The notes under the pieces were generated by a model. That model was given only the letters and a program-made list of their open reading frames with translations, was not told the DNA's origin and searched no databases. Position numbers and translations under genes: made by a program. DNA of 64,000 bases, taken from the NCBI GenBank assembly GCA_030584085.1, contig CP129490.1:3443511-3507510 (forward strand). Reading direction: 5' to 3'. Positions 27,301-35,178 of this stretch are shown in pieces (position 1 is the stretch's first letter; each line of letters begins with the position of its first letter). The stretch is from Melioribacteraceae bacterium. GTDB lineage: Bacteria; Bacteroidota; Ignavibacteria; Ignavibacteriales; Melioribacteraceae.

Positions 27301-29176
27301 AAACATAGTTTATGGTAATACAACAAATCTAGATAGTGTTTACTACGCTGTAAGTATTAGTGGTGGTTCTTTAATAAAGAATCCTAATCGTATTGACTTC
27401 TCAGCAGCTGAGGGTTACTTACTTGGATTATCCTCAACATTGTTCGGTTATAGTGTAAACGCTACAACAACAATGGAATGGGGCGGCTTAAAGTTAACCG
27501 GTACTGATCCTTATCTTAATGTATTTAGCGTTGATGCTGCTGATCTTTCTGCAGCTAATAATGTAACAATCAATGTACCTAACGGTTCTGTTGTGCTTGT
27601 TAACGTTAGCGGAACTACTGTAAGTTGGTCCGGTGGTTTAACAGTACAAGGTACATCAATAGGAAATGTGCTTTATAACTTCAAAGAAGCAACAGATATT
27701 ACAATTCAAGGTATTGACATTCGCGGTTCAATTCTTGCACCAAAAGCACACGTTAATTTTGTAGCCGGTGTACAGAACGGTCAAATGATTTGTAAATCAC
27801 TTGAAGGAATGGGTCAATTCAACAACTCACAATTTATTGGCAATATTCCGGTTGAACAAGTCATTACAAACGTTGCAACATTAACAAACGTAATTGAAAC
27901 AGATACAAATCCAGACAATAATAGTGACGATGCTGTTGTCGTAGTGAATGGTCAAGATAATGGAAACGGTGGTGGCAATGGTGGTGGAAACGGCGGCGGA
28001 AGTGGAGATGGTAATTGGGAATACATTGGTAGCTTCTTAGAAGGTCAAATAGTTTGGTCACTAGCTTATACTGACGATGGATGTATCTTAGTCGGTACAT
28101 GGGGTGGCGCAATCTATAAATCAAATACAGAAGGTACAGAGTTTACACAAATTAACGAAGATATGAATGTTGGTTTCATTTGGTCATTGTTAGTCCATAA
28201 CGGTTACTACTATGCTGGTACTGAACAAGGTGTATTTAGATATAATGGATCTACCTGGACATTAGTTGGTTTAGCTGGTATGGATGTAAGATCATTAGTT
28301 GCAGTTGAAGGAAAGATCTACGCGGGTGTTTGGACTGGCGGAGTTTATGTCTCTGAAGATGATGGATTGACATGGACAAACCTACAATCCGATATGCTTA
28401 ACTGGGCAGCAGTACACGATATAACAGTTACATTCGATCTAGACTTTAACATCGAACTCTTCGTTGCTACATTAGGTAACGGTGTATGTTACTCAGGTGA
28501 CGGAGGTGCTTCGTGGGTTGAACTAAACATTGGTTACAACTTTGTATGGTCAATCGCTTCAACATCTAACGGTACATTATTCGCCGGTACATACGGTGGT
28601 GGTCTTTACACATCTGTTGACGGTGGAATGAACTGGTCACATGTTACTGAAGTAACTGCAAACTATATCTATGACATAACAGTTGACGTAAACAATAATG
28701 TTTATATCAGTACACTACTTGGTGGAATATATGTTTCGGTTGACGGTGGTTCATCATTCAACAATGCTGGGATGGGCGGATTAGGTACTAGCTCAGTATT
28801 AGCATTCGGTTCTTCTGAAGCAAGCAACGTATATGTTGGTACAAGTGATGGTAAGATCTATCGCAAAACTGATAACAATGGTGTAACTTCAGTTGAAGAT
28901 GAAGATTTACCAAGAGAGTTCAAATTGGATCAAAACTATCCGAACCCATTTAACCCAAGTACAACAATTCAGTTTGCAGTACCAAAAGCTGGTGAATATA
29001 AAGTTGTTGTTTATAACATCCTCGGTCAGCAAGTTGCAGAATTACTAAATACTCAATTGCAACCGGGAGTTCATAAAGTGGATTTCAGTGCTAATCAATT
29101 AGCATCCGGTATCTATATCTATCAACTGATTGGTCAAGATGTAAACTTCTCCAAGAAGATGATATTAATAAAGTAA
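24314..29176 (+). CDS. Giant T9SS-exported surface protein with thioester, SdrD_B, DUF11, choice-of-anchor A and beta-propeller domains
   Basis: Of 1620 residues: signal peptide to about 42; TQXA-type thioester domain about 54-205, with Cys110 (FYCIDL) and Gln167 (AAAVQLAIWHFAD) as the expected Cys-Gln pair; Ig-like about 205-290; a domain with acidic DCDGDGD; SdrD_B-like domains about 468-588 and 704-825, each beginning IGDxIWxD; a DUF11-like domain between them; DUF11 about 834-922 continuing at 1179-1214; choice-of-anchor A-like about 924-1178; Gly-rich linker about 1215-1233; BNR/Ycf48-like propeller about 1234-1522; T9SS type A tail from 1535 with NYPNPFNPSTTI. It is probably a cell-surface adhesin. 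ATG 24314 has a weak ribosome site; TTG 24359 (MNKRNLL) has GGAGG. A strong terminator follows. Confidence 0.9.
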   Translation: MMKSETNIKNQMEATLNKRNLLSSILTVVFLVTGLTTQLFASVNPNADQKQTPYNPGNVIMTGASTAKVFGIDKGTGDIDITNPYSNNTQEVWAGTFKGDLDGQNAKFYCIDLQHPLATWTSEHQHEYTDDGNTPAEITYILYNYYPFKSLPYSGSLTESKEAAAVQLAIWHFADGVNANTISKSDIKSRTLAIIADANANAASITYANTLTIVPSTQTIPSGQAALFDIYTTDNFDNAAPNILVNLSSTSGTLSDVSVTTDATGHAGPVSLTQGAVDFANVTATAEVTIPLGTRYVHKTNPDDKQKLVLATPTTGTLNRTAEVNWEFAEDDCDGDGDNSVSIFDGFKFEFDGMINNGDGTSTWTYTVTGMGASKDLSHWVLALCEEHEVLSASFSGKWEVVVDPTTSVYGIKWDKEIDKNGGTLTFSFTLNGIYDIDIVDIAFKAGTSSYYCTILGPSCEEIEDCENKIGDFIWHDKNVNGIQDNNEPGIEGVVVELTYGSTTLTTTTDENGYYEFAGLENGTYSVKVASSNYAAGGVLESTDQTKWYSTKKNEGSDDSKDSDANKNESVTVTLDCADNTTIDFGFYKTCVSIIKEGPATAKPGDVITYTFRIENCGDVTLSGGVDIYDDLINPSGDHKIKNITPVHPGDVKFFEKEYTVKSTDCGELVNHAWAIGHPIDGSANVRDDSEWTTMIECAPDCSGEIGDRIWLDYREDGGDKNCNGIQDGSGATSEPGISNVRVILKDAANTPIDTVYTNSNGNYLFTGLCAGTYFVFVDESTLPEGYTPAPTDQGSNDAKDSDVNGVEVVLPHDDSKDYTIDFGYCAPAEEPEVDIEVIKSASTYNAEDGTQFNYIITVTNNGPDDAHGVEVSDLLPDGVVFIASSASVGSYDQNTGVWNVGNLANGASETLQITVQVDVEDVNNASFNLGIASDYNLFVLYDATQPSSDTEGRVAVGRNASFANYSVGDKLPANSGDVLIVGNDLQYTSGAVYNGNIVYGNTTNLDSVYYAVSISGGSLIKNPNRIDFSAAEGYLLGLSSTLFGYSVNATTTMEWGGLKLTGTDPYLNVFSVDAADLSAANNVTINVPNGSVVLVNVSGTTVSWSGGLTVQGTSIGNVLYNFKEATDITIQGIDIRGSILAPKAHVNFVAGVQNGQMICKSLEGMGQFNNSQFIGNIPVEQVITNVATLTNVIETDTNPDNNSDDAVVVVNGQDNGNGGGNGGGNGGGSGDGNWEYIGSFLEGQIVWSLAYTDDGCILVGTWGGAIYKSNTEGTEFTQINEDMNVGFIWSLLVHNGYYYAGTEQGVFRYNGSTWTLVGLAGMDVRSLVAVEGKIYAGVWTGGVYVSEDDGLTWTNLQSDMLNWAAVHDITVTFDLDFNIELFVATLGNGVCYSGDGGASWVELNIGYNFVWSIASTSNGTLFAGTYGGGLYTSVDGGMNWSHVTEVTANYIYDITVDVNNNVYISTLLGGIYVSVDGGSSFNNAGMGGLGTSSVLAFGSSEASNVYVGTSDGKIYRKTDNNGVTSVEDEDLPREFKLDQNYPNPFNPSTTIQFAVPKAGEYKVVVYNILGQQVAELLNTQLQPGVHKVDFSANQLASGIYIYQLIGQDVNFSKKMILIK

Positions 29177-29206
29177 AAGAAAGTGATTGGTTTGTGATTA
29201 TATGAA

Positions 29207-29234
29207 AGGCGGCTCATCTGAGCCGCCTTTTTTT
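29207..29234 (+). terminator. Strong Rho-independent terminator after the surface protein
   Basis: AGGCGGCTC and GAGCCGCCT form a perfect GC-rich stem around a 4-base loop, then a run of seven T. It lies 30 bases after the stop at 29176. Confidence 0.95.
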
Positions 29235-29263
29235 ATTTAGTCAATCTAGATACAAATTAAAAG

Positions 29264-29297
29264 AGCCCAGCTTCTCGGAAAAGCTGGGCTTTTAGTT
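29264..29297 (-). terminator. Terminator of the SRPBCC gene (possibly bidirectional)
   Basis: AGCCCAGCTT pairs with AAGCTGGGCT (10 perfect pairs, 7-base loop). T-rich flanks occur on both sides. It lies just downstream of the stop of the minus-strand gene at 29301. Confidence 0.8.
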
Positions 29298-29300
29298 TCG

Positions 29301-29858
29301 TTATTTAATTAAATGATATTGTGATAGATCAGGCATGTCATTCCAATCAACCGGACCATTCTCAAAACTGTAAATTAATCTTGGTAATACCGCTTTTCCC
29401 CAAGCTGCTACAAAATATTCATAGCCTTTTTGCCAATCTTCTCCCTCACCCCAACCACTTTGTATAAAATGAATTTTTGTTTTTCCATCGTCCGTCGGAT
29501 TAAATCTAATATTCACAACTGTTTTTTGATTAGCTCTAAGGTCAGGTAATGATGGTGGGAATCCCCAAGTGAATGAAATCATTTTATTTTCTTCGAATGA
29601 AATTACTTTTTCATCTTCGGCACCGCGGCTTCCTTCCGGTGCATCCGGGAAAAAGTAAATGTGATAATCGCCGAACAATTCTAATTCTATTTTCCCATCC
29701 AAAGCAAAAAATGTCTGAATACCTTCGACTGTTGTCCAAGCTTTGTATGCTTGTGATGGCGAAGTGTTTACTGTAAATTCAAAATCTATAATTTTATTTT
29801 GTGCGTTCATGTTTATCCCCCAAATAAAAAGCCAAATGAATATTGTTTTACTTTTCAT
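29301..29858 (-). CDS. SRPBCC/AHSA1-domain protein, exported
   Basis: In this 185-residue protein, an N-terminal hydrophobic stretch (TIFIWLFIWGINMNAQ) looks like a signal peptide. The rest is a START-like/AHSA1 domain: FEFTVNTSPSQAYKAWTTVE, GKIELELFGDYHIYF, EENKMISFTWGFPP, KIHFIQSGWGEG and a C-terminal helix region. AHSA1-like domains usually bind hydrophobic ligands in the cytosol, so the export signal is slightly unusual. AGGGAC precedes the ATG. The ligand is unknown. Confidence 0.85.
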   Translation of the reverse strand: MKSKTIFIWLFIWGINMNAQNKIIDFEFTVNTSPSQAYKAWTTVEGIQTFFALDGKIELELFGDYHIYFFPDAPEGSRGAEDEKVISFEENKMISFTWGFPPSLPDLRANQKTVVNIRFNPTDDGKTKIHFIQSGWGEGEDWQKGYEYFVAAWGKAVLPRLIYSFENGPVDWNDMPDLSQYHLIK

Positions 29859-29958
29859 TTTTGTGTCCCTTGTTTTGTGATTTATTGCTTTAAGATAAAC
29901 TTAGCAAAATACTGCGAGCACAAAATAATAATTTTTTACAATGACTATTCAATGGAGT

Positions 29959-30141
29959 TTAATTTTTTATGTGTTTTTCCCATTCCTTATACAATTCATA
30001 AACTTCTTCAGGTACATAAGTATACCAACCGTAACCCGTTCTTCTATCACGATCAATTTCTTTCATTGAATTTTTTATAATTCTTTCACGACAAACAAAT
30101 ACTGATTTTTGAATTACCGAAAGCTATACCTCTGCACTCAT
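29959..30141 (-). pseudogene. Short gene with an in-frame amber codon at codon 6
   Basis: From ATG 30141 the frame reads MSAEV, then TAG (30124-30126), then LSVIQKSVFVCRERIIKNSM and on to DRRTGYGWYTYVPEEVYELY, ending at TAA 29959: 61 codons in all. AAGGT lies about 12 bases before the ATG. The composition after the TAG (charged, aromatic, helix-forming, no other stops) looks like true coding sequence. An internal ATG at 30066 would give a 35-residue product. It is either a decayed small gene, a readthrough case or a sequence error. No family is recognised. Confidence 0.5.
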
Positions 30142-30170
30142 TTCAACGATTTACCTTCTAGATATTTTCA

Positions 30171-30506
30171 TCATCTTAAAAAATCTTCACGACAAGGATT
30201 GAATACATCTATAATGATGCCCGGCGTTAATGATTTTACTCCATGTTCAATGTTGGGAGGGACATAAAAACCGTCACCTTCATTTAATATTTTTGTTTCA
30301 TCTCCGATGTTCACTTCAAACTTTCCTTTTTCTATATATGAAGTTTGACTATGATGATGACTATGTTTTGCGCCGACTGCTCCTTTTGCAAAGAAGATTT
30401 TAACCATCATCAAATCCTTATTAAAGCCGAGCATTTTACGCTTTATTCCCTTCATGATATTTTCCCAAGGGATTTCTTCATTGATCAAATATTTTTTGCT
30501 TTCCAC
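30171..30506 (-). CDS. Small cupin-domain protein
   Basis: This 111-residue single cupin fold has the metal-binding motif [20 protein letters not shown] (cupin motif 1) and the second motif [21 protein letters not shown] 30506 is chosen as start: GAGG lies 6 bases upstream, whereas the TTG at 30518 has none. It is of the size and pattern of KdgF-type and sugar-isomerase-like cupins, but the substrate cannot be told. It begins 18 bases after the pyrophosphatase gene and may be its last co-transcribed gene. Confidence 0.85.
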   Translation of the reverse strand: MESKKYLINEEIPWENIMKGIKRKMLGFNKDLMMVKIFFAKGAVGAKHSHHHSQTSYIEKGKFEVNIGDETKILNEGDGFYVPPNIEHGVKSLTPGIIIDVFNPCREDFLR

Positions 30507-30524
30507 AAATAACCTCAATGGATT

Positions 30525-32723
30525 TTACAAAATAGAAAAGGCAACTGTTAAGCCTGACATAACGATTGCAACCATACTCATTAATTTTATCAATATGTTC
30601 AAACTAGGTCCCGATGTATCTTTGAAAGGATCACCAACAGTATCACCGATCACTGTAGCTTTATGACTCGAAGAACCTTTACCGCCGAGGTTTCCTTCTT
30701 CAACATATTTTTTTGCATTATCCCAAGCACCACCAGAGTTTGCCATAAATACGGCAAGAATAAATCCCGTTGCTAAACCACCGACTAACAATCCCATTAC
30801 ACCAGGGACACCGAAAACTATTCCAACTAAAATAGGAATGACTATTGCGAGTGAAGAGGGAAGAATCATCTCTAACTGTGCACCTTTAGTTGAAATCTCA
30901 ACACATCTAGCATAATCAGGAATTGCTTTGCCATCTAATATTCCCGGGATTTCAGCAAATTGTCTTCTTACTTCGTCAACCATTTTCTGCGCGGCACGTC
31001 CGACGGCATTCATAGTTAAACCGCAGAAAACAAATGCCATCATTGAGCCTATAAAAATTCCGACTAAAACAATCGGATTCATCAAGTTCACTTCAAAGTA
31101 ATGCATAAAGTCCATTATCTCTGCATCTTTAATACTTACAACAACTCCATTCCCAAGCGAAAGTACTTCTTCACCAATTCTTATTAAACCTATTCGTAAT
31201 TCTTCGATGTATGAAGCGAGCAAAGCCAAAGCGGTTAAAGCTGCCGAACCGATTGCAAAACCCTTTCCGGTTGCAGCTGTTGTGTTCCCTAAAGAATCTA
31301 GTGCATCAGTTCTTTCTCTTACTTTTGATCCGAGATTACTCATCTCTGCATTGCCGCCTGCATTGTCTGCAATTGGTCCGTATGCATCGGTAGCGAGTGT
31401 TAAACCTAATGTAGAAAGCATACCGACTGCTGCTATTCCTATTCCATATAAGCCCATATTAATATTTGCTAAATCAAAGCCGGAGGCAAACATAAATGAA
31501 AAAATAATTCCGACCACTACAGATATTACAGGAATAATTGTTGAAATCATTCCCATTCCTAAGCCGGAAATAATAACTGTAGCCGCACCGGTTTTTGAAC
31601 TTTCGGCAATCGCAATTGTTGGTCTGTATGAAGCTGATGTGTAATATTCGGTTCCTTTACCAATTACAATTCCGGTAACTAAGCCGGTTACGACTGCCGC
31701 CCAAATTCCCCAAGGATTTGGAAATCCCAAAAGATGGATTATACCGAGAGAAAATATTACTATAAGAATTGAACTTACATTTATTGATCTTGATAAAGCG
31801 GCAAGTAATTGTTTTTGATTTGCTTCTTCTTTTGCTCTAACCATAAATATTCCGATTATAGAGAGAACGATTCCAACCACCGCAACAAGCATAGGTGCAA
31901 TTACAGCATTAAACTGCATCGAAGTGTCTTTTAAGTAAGCAGCTGAACCCAAGGCTGCAGTAGCTAATATTGAACCGCAGTATGACTCATATAGATCGGC
32001 ACCCATTCCGGCAACGTCACCAACGTTATCGCCGACATTATCAGCAATAGTAGCGGGATTACGCGGATCGTCTTCGGGAATTCCGGCTTCAACTTTACCG
32101 ACAAGATCACCGCCCACATCTGCCGCTTTAGTAAAAATACCTCCGCCAACCCTCGCAAACAGAGCTTGCGCCGAGGCACCCATTCCAAATGTTAACATTG
32201 TCGTCGTAACTACTATTAAATTGTGTCCGTCTGTTAAAGTAACCGGATAAACATAATTTAAAACTATAAACCAGATTGAAATATCTAACAGACCTAAACC
32301 TACTACAACCAACCCCATTACTGCACCGCTCCGGAATGCAACTTGAAGACCATCATTAAGTGAATTACTTGCTGCATGAGCAGTTCGTGCGGATGCATAC
32401 GTTGCAGTCTTCATACCGAAAAAGCCGGCTAAAGCCGAAAAGAATCCACCGGTTATAAATGCAAACGGAACCCACGGGTTTTGGTAATTAAATCCATAGG
32501 CAAGAATTGAAAATAGAATTGTCATTATAACAAAAAATATAATCACAACTTTATATTGCTGTTTTAAGTAAGCCATCGCACCTTCACGAACATAAACAGC
32601 AATTTTTTTCATCGTGTCATTCCCTTCACTTCTTTTCATCATCTGTTTAAAGAAAAAGTACGCAAAACCTAACGCAAGAATTGAACCTATTGGTACAAGC
32701 CAGAATAAATTGTTCGGAATCAT
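30525..32723 (-). CDS. hppA: Membrane-bound proton/sodium-translocating pyrophosphatase, K+-dependent type
   Basis: This 732-residue, roughly 16-helix inner-membrane pump couples PPi hydrolysis to cation export. The substrate-binding loops are [40 protein letters not shown] and, near the C-terminus, [12 protein letters not shown] and [18 protein letters not shown]. The K+-determining segment is [18 protein letters not shown], with Ala where K+-independent enzymes have Lys, so it should need K+. Whether it moves H+ or Na+ cannot be read safely. GAGGTAATAAA precedes the ATG. It follows the 258-residue unknown gene by 21 bases. Confidence 0.96.
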   Translation of the reverse strand: MIPNNLFWLVPIGSILALGFAYFFFKQMMKRSEGNDTMKKIAVYVREGAMAYLKQQYKVVIIFFVIMTILFSILAYGFNYQNPWVPFAFITGGFFSALAGFFGMKTATYASARTAHAASNSLNDGLQVAFRSGAVMGLVVVGLGLLDISIWFIVLNYVYPVTLTDGHNLIVVTTTMLTFGMGASAQALFARVGGGIFTKAADVGGDLVGKVEAGIPEDDPRNPATIADNVGDNVGDVAGMGADLYESYCGSILATAALGSAAYLKDTSMQFNAVIAPMLVAVVGIVLSIIGIFMVRAKEEANQKQLLAALSRSINVSSILIVIFSLGIIHLLGFPNPWGIWAAVVTGLVTGIVIGKGTEYYTSASYRPTIAIAESSKTGAATVIISGLGMGMISTIIPVISVVVGIIFSFMFASGFDLANINMGLYGIGIAAVGMLSTLGLTLATDAYGPIADNAGGNAEMSNLGSKVRERTDALDSLGNTTAATGKGFAIGSAALTALALLASYIEELRIGLIRIGEEVLSLGNGVVVSIKDAEIMDFMHYFEVNLMNPIVLVGIFIGSMMAFVFCGLTMNAVGRAAQKMVDEVRRQFAEIPGILDGKAIPDYARCVEISTKGAQLEMILPSSLAIVIPILVGIVFGVPGVMGLLVGGLATGFILAVFMANSGGAWDNAKKYVEEGNLGGKGSSSHKATVIGDTVGDPFKDTSGPSLNILIKLMSMVAIVMSGLTVAFSIL

Positions 32724-32744
32724 TTTATTACCTCAATAATTATA

Positions 32745-33521
32745 TCAACTAAAACCTATATCAGTAGCCGATCTCCACCACACATGATATTTGTCTTTTA
32801 ATTCCTCTCTTGAAGGAAACGGATAAAATAAGAATGAATTTGCTTCACCAACAAAGATTCCATTCTTACACATTCTGTAAAACAACTCACCTTTGAATGT
32901 TCTTATAATTGTTTTTGATGGTTTATCAGGCTTATTACTTAAGCTGATAAGACAATCGCGTAAATGATGTATATTCGGATAAGGCAAATCATCGGTCGAT
33001 CCGGTTTCCGGATTGTTTGCAAGTTCACCTAATTCGAGTTCAACAAAAACTATTTTAGGAACCCAGATTGGTTTTTTCTTGTCTGTTAATATTTCAATAA
33101 AATTAGTAGGACTTGCGATACTTGCAATCAATGGTGAGACCGGACTGAGCTGCTGGTAAAGGTGAAGTTTATCGTTTGTTCTTTCTTCATACTTCCCTTG
33201 TTCAAGCTCTAAGACACGTCCGTCATCCGTAACTAAGTATAAGTTTTTAAGCGCTTCTAAAGGAATGTGTTCAAGAACTCTATAAATACCTAAGTAAACG
33301 GATCGTTTTGGTTTACCGTTCTCTTGAGGAACACATCGTGTTTCGATAAGATCTAATGGAAAGTGTGAGTTTAGTTTTTGAGGATCAACTTCGAAGAATA
33401 TTGCTTGACCCCTTGTTCGTTTTTTTGTACCAACCGCGAAGTAAGTACCAAATTCATTCGGCGGCAGCATCGAGGCAATTAAAGCTTCGGGTGTTAAAGA
33501 TAGATAGAGATACTTTTTCAT
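32745..33521 (-). CDS. Unknown conserved protein upstream of hppA
   Basis: This 258-residue soluble protein has no signal peptide or membrane segment and no motif I recognise. It is mixed alpha/beta with segments such as LIASMLPPNEFGTYFAVGTK, RGQAIFFEVDP, YLGIYRVLEHIPLEALKNLY, NFIEILTDKKKPIWVPKIVFVE and a Trp-rich end (HVWWRSATDIGF). It lies 188 bases after gnd and 21 bases before hppA, so it is more tightly linked to the pyrophosphatase. Genes of this type may recur next to sugar-acid genes, but no function should be assigned. Confidence 0.65.
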   Translation of the reverse strand: MKKYLYLSLTPEALIASMLPPNEFGTYFAVGTKKRTRGQAIFFEVDPQKLNSHFPLDLIETRCVPQENGKPKRSVYLGIYRVLEHIPLEALKNLYLVTDDGRVLELEQGKYEERTNDKLHLYQQLSPVSPLIASIASPTNFIEILTDKKKPIWVPKIVFVELELGELANNPETGSTDDLPYPNIHHLRDCLISLSNKPDKPSKTIIRTFKGELFYRMCKNGIFVGEANSFLFYPFPSREELKDKYHVWWRSATDIGFS

Positions 33522-33709
33522 AGTGATACTCTATTTTATTTTTCAATTATGAATTTACTAATTTCTACTGCATTATAATACTTTCACATCCTTTTAAAGT
33601 GTAAATCAACCTTTAATAAAAATAATTCTTGAGGAAAAATTATTTCCCTTACTTTAAAGTGAAAAAACTTCGACCTGTAGATAACCCAACATAAGAAATA
33701 ATTTCTCAA

Positions 33710-35161
33710 TTATGCATTGTAAGTGGAAGAAGCTGTTTTACCGCCTCTTCCCGTCCAATTTGTATGGAAGAATTCGCCTCTTGGTTTATCAATTCTTTCG
33801 TAAGTATGAGCACCAAAATAATCTCTTTGCGCTTGGAGTAAGTTTGCAGGAAGTCTTTCGCTCCTGTAACCGTCAAAGTAATTTAATGCAGTTGACATTG
33901 CCGGGATCCAAATTCCGTTTGTAGCAGCAGATGCAATAACTCTTCTCCAAGAATCCTGAGATGATTCGATTGTTTTTTTGAAAAAATCATCCAGTAATAA
34001 ATTAGTTAACTTCGGATTCTTATCGAATGCTTCTTTTATCTTTCCCAAAAAGATAGAACGAATGATACAACCTCCGCGCCACATCAAAGCTATACCGCCG
34101 TAATTCAAGTTCCATCCGTATTCTTCAGCTGCGTATCTCATCAATATATAACCCTGAGCATACGAGATAATTTTGGAGGCATATAAAGCTTTACGTAAAT
34201 CTTCTATGAATTGTTTTTTATCGCCTTCAAATTTCGGGATTGGACCCTTTAAAATTTTTGATGCTTCAACTCTATCATCCTTCATTGCTGAAAGAGTACG
34301 GGCATAAACTGCTTCACCGATTAAAGTTAAAGGAACACCTTGATCGAGTGATGCAACGGCAGTCCATTTACCGGTTCCTTTTTGCCCGGCAGTATCAAGA
34401 ATTTTTTCAACAAGCGGTTCACCGTCTTCATCTTTATAAGCAAGAATATCTCGAGTTATTTCAATTAAATAACTATCGAGTTCGCCTTCGTTCCATTCTT
34501 TAAATACATCATGCATATCATCGTAACTCATACCGAGCAAGTCTTTCATAATTTGATATACTTCGCAAATCAACTGCATATCACCATATTCAATTCCGTT
34601 GTGAACCATTTTAACAAAATGACCGGCACCCCCTTCACCAACCCAATCACAACAAGGTGAACCGTCTTCAACTTTTGCTGCTATATCTTGAAAGATTGAC
34701 TTCACATGTGGCCAAGCATCTTTCGAACCACCGGGCATGATTGACGGACCTTTAAGTGCGCCTTCTTCACCGCCGGAAACACCTGTACCGATAAACAACA
34801 ATCCTTTTTCTTCCAATTCTTTTGTTCTTCTAATTGAATCCGGGAAGTGTGAGTTGCCACCGTCAATTATTATATCACCTTTATCGAGTAACGGAACTAA
34901 TTGATCGATCACTTTATCAACCGGGCTGCCGGCTTTGACCATGATCATAACTTTACGAGGCGATTTTAAATTTTGAATTAACTCTTCAACAGTATGCGTA
35001 CCAATTATATTCTTTCCTTTTCCTCTTCCATTAACAAAGTCATCAACTTTTTGTATCGTACGATTATAAACTGCAACTGTGTAACCATGACTTTCCATAT
35101 TCAGCACTAAGTTCTCTCCCATTACAGCTAAACCAATTAATCCAATATCAGCTTTACTCAT
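33710..35161 (-). CDS. gnd: 6-phosphogluconate dehydrogenase, decarboxylating
   Basis: This 483-residue enzyme oxidises 6-phosphogluconate to ribulose 5-phosphate and CO2 with NADP+. The Rossmann start is IGLIGLAVMGENLVLNM. The substrate region is IGTGVSGGEEGALKGPSIMP, then FVKMVHNGIEYGDMQLI with the catalytic Lys/Asn, and QKGTGKWT. The C-terminal helical domain ends with the tail ERIDKPRGEFFHTNWTG that closes the neighbouring active site. AGGAGAACA precedes the ATG. It lies 17 bases after the LarA-like gene, the last step of the sugar-acid operon. Confidence 0.97.
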   Translation of the reverse strand: MSKADIGLIGLAVMGENLVLNMESHGYTVAVYNRTIQKVDDFVNGRGKGKNIIGTHTVEELIQNLKSPRKVMIMVKAGSPVDKVIDQLVPLLDKGDIIIDGGNSHFPDSIRRTKELEEKGLLFIGTGVSGGEEGALKGPSIMPGGSKDAWPHVKSIFQDIAAKVEDGSPCCDWVGEGGAGHFVKMVHNGIEYGDMQLICEVYQIMKDLLGMSYDDMHDVFKEWNEGELDSYLIEITRDILAYKDEDGEPLVEKILDTAGQKGTGKWTAVASLDQGVPLTLIGEAVYARTLSAMKDDRVEASKILKGPIPKFEGDKKQFIEDLRKALYASKIISYAQGYILMRYAAEEYGWNLNYGGIALMWRGGCIIRSIFLGKIKEAFDKNPKLTNLLLDDFFKKTIESSQDSWRRVIASAATNGIWIPAMSTALNYFDGYRSERLPANLLQAQRDYFGAHTYERIDKPRGEFFHTNWTGRGGKTASSTYNA

Positions 35162-35178
35162 TTTTTGTTCTCCTAAAT

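Noticed and set aside
27864-28124. His/Arg-rich minus-strand frame opposite the Gly-rich linker of the surface protein
   Set aside because: It is the shadow of GGN-type repeats on the other strand.
29799-30080. A 93-codon plus-strand frame between the SRPBCC gene and the cupin gene
   Set aside because: Low-complexity Cys/Phe/Tyr-rich translation with no family resemblance. The minus strand of the same place carries a better coding candidate (29959-30141).
31207-31644. 145-codon plus-strand frame inside hppA
   Set aside because: Antisense to conserved membrane helices of the pyrophosphatase; Ala/Pro/Ile-rich shadow translation.
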